NCBI GenBank assembly: GCA_029817715.1
Contig: JARUPY010000099.1
Coordinates: 124,001 to 188,000 of the forward strand
Direction of reading: 5' to 3'
DNA from: Melastoma dodecandrum
Taxonomy: Eukaryota > Streptophyta > Magnoliopsida > Myrtales > Melastomataceae
DNA: 64,000 bases
Shown: piece by piece, positions 15,201-27,200 of the stretch
Layout: each line of letters begins with the position of its first letter
Position numbering within the stretch: position 1 is the stretch's first letter
Position numbers and translations under genes: made by a program
Notes under the pieces: model-generated
What the model was told of the DNA's origin: nothing
Seen by the model: the letters and a program-made list of their open reading frames with translations, nothing else
The model's database searches: none

Positions 15201-18200
15201 CCACTAATTGGAGGTTTGTATGGAAATATCATTAGTTTTAAAAATCATTTTGCAAAATATGGTTCTAGTTTGCAAAACTCCTAAAATACTGCCCCTGTGT
15301 CGCGGTCACGATCGGAACCGCAACTCTCAATTTGTTAAGAAATGTGGTTCTCGACTGCGACACTAGCTCGGGGGAGGTATGTCACGGTTGGGAATCGCTT
15401 CATTGACGCCCAAAGAGTGCCGCGTTTCACAATCGCGACACTCAAACACTTTAAAAGATTTTCTTATAATTGCGCTGGTGTCGCGGTTCCCACCGTGACA
15501 AGAGGTGGTATTTTCCAAATCTTGCAAACTTTGACCGTGTTTGGCTATGTCGTACAAACCTCCCATTAATTGTGTATTTCTCTTTTTTTCATATGGATAA
15601 CTGGAGTATTACATTTTCATGTAATGACTTGCTTATTGTCGTCCTCATGCATTGTGAAGGGGGAAGATCATTCTGATATATAGACATTTAACTGGTTTCT
15701 CTCATTCAAACTATTGTAGAAAAAGTTCGCGTGAGATTGGGGATTATCATTCTCATTCTTTGAAAATGAGGGTTGCTTCGAGTAATATTTGGAGAAGCTC
15801 TCAGCCAGAGTTAAGGTTTTTTGATCATCTTTTGTCAACTGCTCGGTTACTTCTGTTACAGGTAGGCCTCTGCCATTGTAATTTTCTTGTTTTCGTATTG
15901 TCATTTCAGATTCACAAGGTCTTTGGTTTTATCTTTTATCAGATTGTATACGCCCACGAAAAGGCATTCCTCGCTGATGATTTTGCCACCATCAAGTCAC
16001 TTTTCTGTGTGCTTGGTCATAATGAAATGATGGTAAGTCTTGCAAATTTAGCTGAGAATTCCTATGCTTTTCTTTAAAAGACGAGTACTTTGCTTGCAAA
16101 AACAGGTACTTTCTCCATGGATATTCAATTATCGATTCTCTCTATCTAGCTTTGAGTTTTATTCACAATGTCTGAATCATTCTGCATCCTGGATATTTGC
16201 TTCTTCAGGAAGAAAAGATTCAGCAGCTGAGTGTAATCATTTCATCATCAAGTCATGGGGGACTGAGACACTCAGTACAAGGTTTCATCAAACCAGCTAT
16301 GAGGGAGCTTTATATTAACTGCTTATCGGGAGGTAAGTGCATTGTTTTGATAATAATTTGTGCTTCTCTTAAGTGAGAGAGTACCGTATTTATCTTTGTT
16401 TGTTGGATATATGTGTTAGATTGCCATTCTCTTGGTTACGCATGGATACGGATTGGGGGCTTGCGATTCCATCTGCTGGTGAATTCTGATGAACTAGATC
16501 CTGCAATGAAGTATTCTTACAAGCATTCAAAACTTACTAAGGAAATTACTTTGCGTGAAGTTGAACTCGAGGTAATGCCCTTTTAGTTATTTATGCCGTA
16601 AGTTGTGCTTTCTGCTTTCTTTTCACTTTGGTCATTTACTGATGGTAAGATCTGCGTATCGTGAATTTATGTAGGTGCGACAACAGTGTACTTATATGTC
16701 TGGGAGAGTTTCTAAGAGGCAACCTGATGAAAAAAGATTGCACATCCTTGAGCAACTCAAAACAGAATTAAGTCAGATGGAGATGAAGGTCCTGTAGTTC
16801 ATTCTCTCATTCATCTGCAATATTACTTTTCAACATTTTCATGACAGTATTGCATTGTCGTGCTTTGTTTTGGCTGAATACTTCATCATAATATTTTATG
16901 GAAAGAGTTGTGTCAATTTTGCATTACTGAAGCTTGGGTAGTATTAGCTAAAATTTTGCAGTCCTTCTAAGATCGCATTCATAAGTCAGTATTCCTCTTA
17001 AGATTCTTTTTATGTACAGTCCTGCAGAAATAAAAAGCTAAATATGGGAGTTTTATTTAGCCTTGTCATCTAAAGTTTGCGTTGCCAAATATCTCATGCC
17101 ATTTCATTTCTGGTGTTGACATATCTGTATTGTTGTTCCCATTTGTGAATGTTTCTTCTATCATGGCTCCTTCAGATAGTATTCCGTCCTGATCCCCAAA
17201 AATTTAAAAGACTGAAGGGCGAATTGAACGATTTCTCTGAGCGCATCAATGATCTTCTATTTTATATCGATAATAGAGAACCCACTGAACCTTTACAGAC
17301 AATTCAGCGAGCATGCGATTGGCAGGTACTGGTTAATGTGGTTTGAATTTTTATTTGTTCTGATATTTTACTGGCCAACTCTGTATTTGGATGTGGCAGA
17401 AAACCTCTACGTCCTTCATTGAGCACTTGACACGTGACTATCCCGAATATCTTGACATTATTCAGCCAATTCAAGTTTCTATTTATGAAATGAAGCTTGG
17501 ACTATCCTTGATTCTTTCAAGTACTTTTGAGAGGGATTGGCTTTGTAAACTTGCAGAGGATAGATCAGAAAAAGTTTTGGTATGGACGAGTTCTTGTCCC
17601 ATTTTACTTGTCAGAAAGAAAAAGAAAAATTTCTTGTCCCATTTTCATTCTGGTTTGGCTGTCAAAATTGAGTTCTCATGTCCTTGAATATCTCCAGGAA
17701 ACTATCCAAACATTTATGAGATTTCCTAAGGGAAAGCAGCAACAAAAGTTTGTCGATGTGAAATCCATCAGACAGCTGGATGGCCCTGTTTATGATATAG
17801 AAGATCTACCAAGATTCACTCTCAAAGATTTTTCATTGCTTGAGAACTTGGTTACTTCTGGGAATTCCTCTACTGATTGCATGGTTGGTGTCTTACTCCT
17901 TTTAGTTATTAAGCAATCATCTGAACTCCCCGCCCCCCAGCAAAAAGAAAAAAGAAACTAAATTGACCGTCCATTAATTTCTTTGAAACAGTTTTCCAGG
18001 CTGCATCATAGAGCTGCTTTCTGCCGTAATATTTTGGCCCAAGTTGCTCATTTTGTTGCAGATACATGTCTGATGGGCAATAGATCATTTGTGGTATGTT
18101 TTCTCCTATTTATATCCTTATTTCAACGTCCGTTAAAGTTTCACTAATTCTCATGTACTTTTATCAGCTATTGGAGAAAATTTTCAGTGATTTTGCTATC

Positions 18201-21200
18201 CATTGGATGGACATGAAAGCCCAAGCGAAATCCAAAGCAGAACTTGCCTCACAGGACTTCAAATTTAGGCCTAGGGGATTCAAGATAGATAATGTGATTG
18301 AAGTAGACTTGTCAAATCTTGGGAAGTCATTGGAGGGTGAAAGCTTTCAAGAATGGCAGAAAGCAGCCACTGAAGAAGAAGATTCCATTAGTGTAATTTA
18401 TATCTGCATTGTTTCTAGGAGTTTGCTTTGTGGTAGCATATAATTGATTATTTGTGGATGTTTATTCCTCAGGTTGAAGGAGACAAAGAAGAGCAGAGTT
18501 TGGAAGAGGTCTGGAGTTCTATGCAAAGTTCTGTTTTGACTGACATTGTTCAAATCCATAATAGGTTATTTGGTTCCAGCAATCTGGTTATTCCTGTAAG
18601 TGTCCTTTCTCATTTTGTTATCTGCTTTCCTGGAGCTATTAATGTCTTTTTCTTTTTCTGTCCGTGGTTTCCTCCAGAAGGTTAAAGCGGACAACGTGGC
18701 AACATTAGATAGCGATGCCCTCCTGTTTTTTTTAATATAATAACATTTAATATTTCTCATTATTAGTCCATGGAAAGAGATGACAAGGCTAAAAAAGTTG
18801 CAGACAATATTTTAATTATCAAATTCCATGTAGGACCACCCAATTCTGAAAAGGTTTTTGATGTTTTTAATGAATCAAGTTTCTTTTTGTTAACTGAACA
18901 TAATTGGATTTAGTGTGAATACTGCATATACTGATTACTTGTCAGTAAATTGATTGTGTAGGGAATTATGAAAAAAAAGTTTCCTTTAGAGGAGAAAGTT
19001 TCCCCATCATTTGTTTATTGATTTGATATTCTTATTTTCTCAGTTAGATATGGAATTATATTTTGCCCCCTTCCGATTGTTTTGGTGTCCTTTTGTGTCA
19101 GTCTGGTAGTGTCAGAGTTTCTGATGCGGACAGATTGCGGAACTTCCGGGAATCTTATGGAATAGGAACAGAAATAATCAAGGGTGAGTAGATATAACTC
19201 TGGATGTTAAATATTAACATTATTTTGCATATTCTCATTGTTTTTTCGCCATTGGTTTGGCCATAGATTTGAAGATCGTTAATGTTGCAAGTCTGGACGC
19301 GAGTCTTCTAATAGAGCACCTTTTAGATGTGTCCTCTGGTGACGAAGATACTTCACCCCATGGATATAACTTCTACAAGGTTCTTCCTATTAAATAATCG
19401 TATTGTGGATATCTTGTGCCTTCTACAATTATGTTCACATTACTTTTATTCTCTTCACAGGATTCTAATTCCTCTTCCATGGCCAAAATGGTGAAACCCC
19501 TTTTGATTTTGGAACAAGCTGTATTGTCTCTTTTGGGACAGTGGGAAGATCATCCTGGACTTCAGAGAATAGTAGATACAATTAGAATGCTGCTGAAACT
19601 ACCTTACAGTACCCCCTTAGCTAAGGTAAAAAAAAAAGTTGTCTAATTGTCATTAAATAATCAAGTTTAGCATAAGAATTTTGTGCATTTGTTTCCAGAA
19701 GAGGTAACTAATTGCATACATTTTTCAGGCTTTGTCAGGGTTGCAGTTTTTATTCAACCGGGTTCATGAATTGCAGGAAAATAGCCCAAAGCTCTCTTTG
19801 TCCAGTATGTGTGATAGTTCTGTTCTGACTTTTGATCTATTTGACTGTGTAGCTAATTGTCTCAATGGTTCTCTGTTTGTTTTGTAGGCCATATAGAGCC
19901 TATTTATGGTTTAGTGTCCTCATGGCAAAAGATGGAGTTTGAGTCGTGGTCAATACTGCTGGATGAAGTGCAAGATCAACATGAGATGAATGCAGCTATG
20001 GTATGTTTTTCTTATCTCTGCTATTGTGAAATCCAGCTCAGCAACCTAATGCCATTGGAATCAATAAACCCTGTCAATGGAAGGGATTTCCCAAGGGAAT
20101 TTCATTGAGTAAATAGTGGCAATTAATTACAGATTGGCTACGTAAATTTTGTGTTTGCCGTGGTTTGAGTTGCTCATAGATTGAGTGTTTAAAAAATTAT
20201 GTAAGTCCCATAATAGATCTAAAAGATCATGCCCTCTGATGAAAATGTTAATTTACACTTGAGACACTTGTCTGGTTTATTTTTGCAGCTTTGGTTCCCT
20301 TTATATTCAGTTCTTCACAGAGAAACTTCAGATATATCGGAATTTGATCAGTCTGCTATTAAAAGGTATTAGCCTTTCAGGTCTAGGAACAGATTGGTTT
20401 CTCTTTTATTTTCTGTAAAAAGGAATCCAATTTTCTTGCTTTCGGCACTCTCTTTATTTAACGAACATCTGCAGTTTGGAAGAATTTGTCCAAACATCTA
20501 ATGTTGGAGAATTCAGAAGGCGACTTCAGCTAATTCTTGCATTTTATGGACAACTCAGTCGTGGTATACTGTTGGGAGTCTATCAAAGGTATCATAGAGA
20601 TATTACACAGGCTTTCTGGAGTATCCTATGAATTTTATGTCAAAGCATAACAAAACAAAGCAAAAAATATTATGTACCATTTGCTTTAGATGCTTCCATT
20701 TTATATGCTTATATTTGTCTAACCAATCTGACTAGTTTTTTTCCTTATCTTTCAGCCCTGGTTATGAAGCAAATTTGAGTGTCTTGTACAATGTTTTTGG
20801 ATTCTATGTACAATTCCTGCCCATGTGAGTGACATGGTCTTTGTAATTGATACCAATAATTGTTTGGATGTGCCTTGTTGTTTACTCTACTTTGGGTTGC
20901 AGAATACATGATTATATTGAGACAACCCGACGAAACATTAACGTGAAGTTGAAAGAATTGATGAAGCTTTGCAAGTGGGAACGGATTGAGAGTTATTTAT
21001 CCATGGAAATGTCAAAGAAGATGAGACATAAATTCCGGAAACTTATACGGGAGTTAAGTGTAAGTGGCTTACAGTTTTAAGCATCCTGCAAGCTCTCTAG
21101 GCATTCCCACATACTTTCTTGTGCACCGAGTGTGCATCAATAAGGATTCCTATATGTGATCTGATGAACTGATAGTTTCATAGATTCATTTTTTTTCTCT

Positions 21201-24200
21201 TAAACTTTGGTTTGACGTATTTTTTTTAGTTGATTAACCATAATTGAATTCTTTTTATCCTGGAGTTAAGTGTAAGTAGCTTACAGTTTTAAGCATCCTG
21301 GAAGCCCTCTAGGCATTCCCACATACTCTCTTGTGCGCCTACTGTGCATCAATCCAGATTCGTATCTGTAATCTAGTGGACTGATCGTTTCATGGATTCG
21401 ATTTGTTCTCGTACACTTTGTTTGACATATTTCTTTCAGTTGACTATCCATAATTGAATTTCTTTTCTGCAACAGGATGCATTGCAGCAACCTGTGAAGC
21501 TTATTCTGAACCAAAGAGCCATACAAAGTGGAATCAATTCTCAAATCATGCAATATCCGAAGTTTTTACATCTCTTCTCATTTGACAACACGAAACTGTT
21601 GAATGCCATTTCAGATGTATCTGAAGACAATGCTAATAGCCAGTACTTTTTCTTCCTTTTGCTTTTCCTTATTTTTAAACAATAAATGCCATCATAAGAG
21701 TGTTCCTGATGACATTTTCTCCTCACTGAATGCTAATGTTGTGAAATTGTTGTGTTGCTACATTGCGTCCGGTGTAGGCTAGTTTCATGTTTGAAATTGT
21801 TCGTATTCTTGAAGGCTCTAGCATGAAATTACTTATGTCGTTGCAGTTTCATTTGGTATGCCCATTGGATTGAGAAATACGTTCAAGCTCTGGACTCTTG
21901 GAAGGATATGCATTTAGACCAGTCTACATTGGGCTTAAAGAATTGTGAAGGTTGGTTTCTTAGTATTTAACCTTCAATCTTTCTTTCCGCACATCGTATT
22001 TTATTTGGGAAGTCCTTGTCTTTTGATACTTTGCTTGTGCATTTCTTTTTCAGAGAGTAAAAGTTTCATCAGGAAATGTTCTTCTGGTCAGACGAAGTAT
22101 GTCCCACACCAGAAGGAGTTCAAAGATCTTTCATTTGCAATCAGAAAGATATCCAGGGCTGCGCTGGATTATTCTGAAATATGGAAGAATGTGACAAAAT
22201 CTATTGGAAAACGAAGGGCTTTATCTGATTTACTAAAGCTATTGGAAAATTGTGGCTTATCTAGACATTCATCCAAGTCTGTGGATGTACGGAGTTCTTG
22301 TTAATTTATTTATATTTTCTGGTGGCTTTTTTATGCATGATATTGATGCATAGTTCTTCTTCTGTGATAGGACCAACTTGACTTCTTGCTTCAGTCACAA
22401 TATCACATCTCTCATCTGCTCCTCACCGGTGCAGCACAGTCAACTGAAGCTGTCCCTGGATGTTCTCTCCTTAATTCTCAATACCTTCCCCATAACATTT
22501 TGGAGTCTGATTGGAAAACAGTCAATGAGTATTACTTCAAGAGTATCCTGTCGTTGCAGCTACTTCAGTATACTTCCCTTAATTTTCATAAGGATTTTAC
22601 ACTTGAACAGGTAGTCTAATCAATGGAAATGATTGTATCATTTTTAATAATATGTTCTGTTTCAATCTATGCTCCCTTACGGAGAAAGTTTCTGAAAGAT
22701 GTCATTTTTCTTTTCTTTTATTATGTTTATCTGATTTTTTTAATTGTAATACGGTTATTTATTCAGGTAACCCGAGCCGGTTCTTTCCTGTGTCATCTTG
22801 TTGTCATACAGCAAGAGCAAAGGGCCGCCATTTATGGCTTTTCTCGGCATTTGGATTTTCTACGGGGATGTTCTTCTGTTGTCCAGCATTTGTATGATAA
22901 TTCAACTTCTGAGTGCACCATGGCTAGGAACCAGCATGCCACCGTTCATTGCCTGTGGCGTCAGAAGGTTGTATAAGTTTAATTTCTTACAGAGAAAATT
23001 CACCTTATTCATACTATCGTCTGATACCAGCTTCGTCATGTGCAGCAACTATTTGACAAACTCTGGATCTTATTGCAAGAGGAATTATTAGTTCTAAAAA
23101 ATGTCCGGGCTAGCCATTTAACTTCCTGTGAGGATGTCCAAAATTCTGCTTGCAACATATCGCTATTCTTTGAAAGTTATATTCCTATTATCCGTCAATC
23201 AAAGGTGAAGTTATTTGATAACCTCTTCTTTTTTGTAATGTTGATTTAAGTTTTGGTGGATTCAAGAAGAGAGGCCCTTATACTTCTTATCACAGGATTC
23301 ACTGGACGGTTTTCTTCTTGTGCACACCAAAGCTTGGAAAAGCTTCTCTCCAACTGATGCTGATCCTTCAAAAGGGATGGAGGGTCTTGTTTTTTATCCT
23401 ATGGTTGTTTCTAGTGACTTGGAGGGTCTATTATTTCAGAATTTTGAAGTTCTGAGTAAATTTGAGGAAAACCTTTGTGCCTTTCGTGAGAAAAACCATG
23501 ACAGAAGCTTTGTGAGGCTTGCATTGCTTGAGAATATTCATGACACGTTGAAGGAGGTATTCTTGATTTTCCTTTTTTCTTGGTAGCTAGGGAACATGGA
23601 TTAATCAGAGCCAAGAGCGTTTATGTTACACCGGCTTGGTTCTTGATTTTCCTTTGACCTTGCTTTATTGTTTGTCTGTCTGTCTGTGTGGCCCTATTTT
23701 AATGGAATTATGACTGGCTTCTAGCTTTGGCTACTTGCATGGCTTCCTAATCTTGTAGGGAGGACATGTAGTATCAGCATTTGCAAGTTTCATATAACAT
23801 GAAGCAGCTCCTGAATTTCATATATATTTTGTTAGAATGACATTACATTCTGCGTCCATCAGTTGTTGCAGATCCAGAATTCTTCTGTTGACATTGCGAT
23901 TAAGTTTGGTTTTAGTTTGCGCATGAAAGGGTTCATATCACATTTACTGCTACATACATTCGTTTCTGAAAATTAACACAAATGGTAATTCTTTTCACAG
24001 GGCCTGCAGCTAAATTCTGAGTTTGGTGAGACAATGGATGCAACAACTTCCCAGAGCTCTGAAGTTGAGGCTTCGTTCAATGAGGCCTTCAGGGCAGTAT
24101 ATAAACAGCTTACACATGTAAGAGGGACTTTGTGCTCCCTGTGTTCGGACGGAGATGATGGTGAGCTGGAAGGGACTGTTTCATCATGGAAACCTCTTTT

Positions 24201-27200
24201 CACTTCAAGGGTGACAGATTTGTGCTTGGAGCAGTTATGCAGAGAAATTCCTCGGGCTGTTTGTTCAGCAGTAAGTCAAAATCATTGTGGCTGCTGTCAT
24301 AGTTAATACGCATGGTGCACTATTGATTAAGAGGGAACACCTCTCAATCTCCATTGTTGGAAGGAAAATTATACGGAGATCATGACGGGTCCCCTTTAAC
24401 TGCTTGTTTACAGGAAAAGCTCGTGAGTTCTCTTGTTCAAGAAAATTCCAGGCTCTCCTTCAATGTTGGATTGAAATTGAAGAAAATACATGAAGTTTTG
24501 GATTTATTTCTGGACTTTGGAAATGGTTTCCTAAATGACCTACTGGCTGTACATAAGGCTGTAAGTATCGCTTAAGCCGCCACTTTTTGTTATTTATGAT
24601 GTTCTTTGGTATTGATCATCATTTATTCATTGCAGATATGTGTGATGACTCACAGCCTTGGGGAGAACTTGGCCATGTTGTTCTCTAAAGGATTTGGTGT
24701 TCCTCCTGAAGATGAGGTGGAGGATGGTGATCAGCATGGCTCTCAAAATGCCACTGGGACAGGTATGGGAGAAGGAGTGGGGACCAAGGATGTGAGTGAT
24801 CAGATTGAAAATGAGGATCAGCTTATTGGTGACTCTTCAAAGGTGAAGGATTAGTTTCTCCATCATTCCAAGGTTATCATATTTGATTTTATTTTTCTAT
24901 GCCGTATTTTTTATTCGTCTTGAATTTTGCAGCAAGATGATGAACAGAAGGCCTCCGACGAGATGCAAGAACAGAAGGAGAAGGGAATTGAAATGGAACA
25001 TGACTTTGATGCTGATATGTTTAATTTGAGTCAGGAGTCTGGAGACGATGATGATAATGATGATGACAGCGAGGACGAGCAACTCGATTCAGCAATGGGG
25101 AAGACTGGGGATGACAGTGAGGTTGTTGACGAGAGACATTGGGATGATGAGGATGACAATGAACCGGAAAATGGAGATGAGAAGAAGGAATCTGGGCTGT
25201 CAGTTAATGACACCAAAGAGAGCGAAAGGGAGCGTAGAGCAAAGGAAGACAATGCTGCTGATTTGGAGGAGGCTGAAAGAAATTCTAAAGACGTTGATAG
25301 TTCCAGTGATAATGGGGACAAAGATGAGAAAAATACGGAGCAGGTGGAGGGTTCAGAAGATATGAATATTGATGAAAACGATCAGACAGCTCCGGCCGGA
25401 ACGGATCCTAGAGAACTGAATCAAACCTCTGAAAAGGATGATGAAATGGACAATGTCGAAAATAATGAATTTATGGAGGAAGCTGGTGCAGAAGAGCATG
25501 ACAAGGAAATTGAGAATACAGTCCAAGAAGATGAACAAACTGCTATGGACGAAACTGCGGAAGTTGTGCCATTTGAGCAAGAGAATGACATCACCGAGAA
25601 GGAAGACCCAGATTCTGAAGGCAAAGATCAAGCCGAGGTCCCGGATGAAAACCAACGAACTGATGCGACAGAAAGTGATATAAGAGATTTAGCTAGTAGA
25701 GGAAATCCGGGCTTTAGTGATGAATACATCCCGAGTGCTGCGTCCGAAATACCGCTGGGCGCAGGACCATCAGATTCAATGAATGAGATGCCAGAAGCTA
25801 ATTGGTCCAACAGTAACAGTATGATGAATGACTTAGCGTCTCAGGGAAACTCGATGTCTGGAATTCAACCTGACACAAATGTCCTAGCTGCAGATTTTTC
25901 CTTTGCGGGGAGGTTCTCTGAACATCAGCAGAAAAGCATGTCTGCTCAGGAGAAGTCGTCATCCATTCAAAAGGGTCAGCCGAACCCGTATAGAAGCCTC
26001 GGAGATGCACTTGAAGGATGGAAAGAGAGAGTAAGAGTCCCCGTCGATGTTCAGGAAGATAAGAAAGAGGCTTCAGGCGAGATGAATGACGAAGATGCTG
26101 AGGAATATGGGTTTGTATCAGAGCTTGAGAAGGGGACTGCACAAGCACTGGGACCTGCCACTGCTGAACAACGTGGGACTCAACCTGACATTGATGAGTC
26201 TAAGATAAGTCCTGACGAGGCAGTAAATGATGATGATCAGGTGAAGATGGAAATTGAAATGCAAAAGCCGGAGCAAAAGCCTGTGCAGAGCATGTTGACC
26301 CCGGCACAGAATAGACGCGAGGAGCGAATCATGGACTCAAACCTAGAGAACCGTCATGAGGAGACCCTCGAGGAGCAGGATCAGAATACAAGCAGTTCCG
26401 ATAACCCTCCTGATAGTATAGCCCGAATCAATAAATTCCTGCCTACAGACGATGCTCTCCGGTTCAGTGAATTATCAATCGACATCGACGATTTAGTCAA
26501 ATCACGGGAGGATACATCCCTGTCCAGGGATGAGAAAGACAAAGGCTCCTCTCTTTGGAGAAAATATGAGCTGATCACATCGAGATCCTCCCAAGAGTTG
26601 GCCGAACAGTTGCGCCTGGTGATGATGCCAACTTTAGCCAACAAGCTTAAAGGGGACTTCAAGACTGGCAAGCGTATTAACATGAAGAAGGTGATTACGG
26701 TGGAGCAAGTTTTTATTTCTCTCGCAATTGTTCCTTAAACTCAACTTTATATCCTCTGAAATTGTGATTTGCCGGTGGTTGTGTTATCAGGTCATTCCAT
26801 ATATTGCGAGTAATTATAGGAAAGACAAGATATGGCTGAGGAGGACACGTCCAGAAAAGCGAGATTACCAGGTCATTATTGCAGTAGATGATTCACGTAG
26901 CATGTCGTTAACTGGTTGTGGAGATAAAGCTATCGAGGCGCTGGTTACCGTGTGCCGGGCGCTGTCCCAACTGGAAATGGGCAACTTGGCTGTTGCCAGT
27001 TTTGGAACCAAGGGTAATATGAAGCTACTTCACGATTTCGACCGGCCGTTCACAGGAGAGGAGGGAATCAAGGTGAAAACTGGTTTATTTCATGCCTTGA
27101 TCTGTCAATGACAATGAGTGCCATTTATCAGTGCCTGATATTATTACGTCCAAATGTCTACAGATGATCTCCAGCCTGACATTTGAGCAAGAAAATACGA

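Noticed and set aside
25031..25321. Ser-rich antisense frame over the MDN1 acidic tract
   Set aside because: Complement of Asp/Glu codons gives Ser/Leu runs; a strand shadow.
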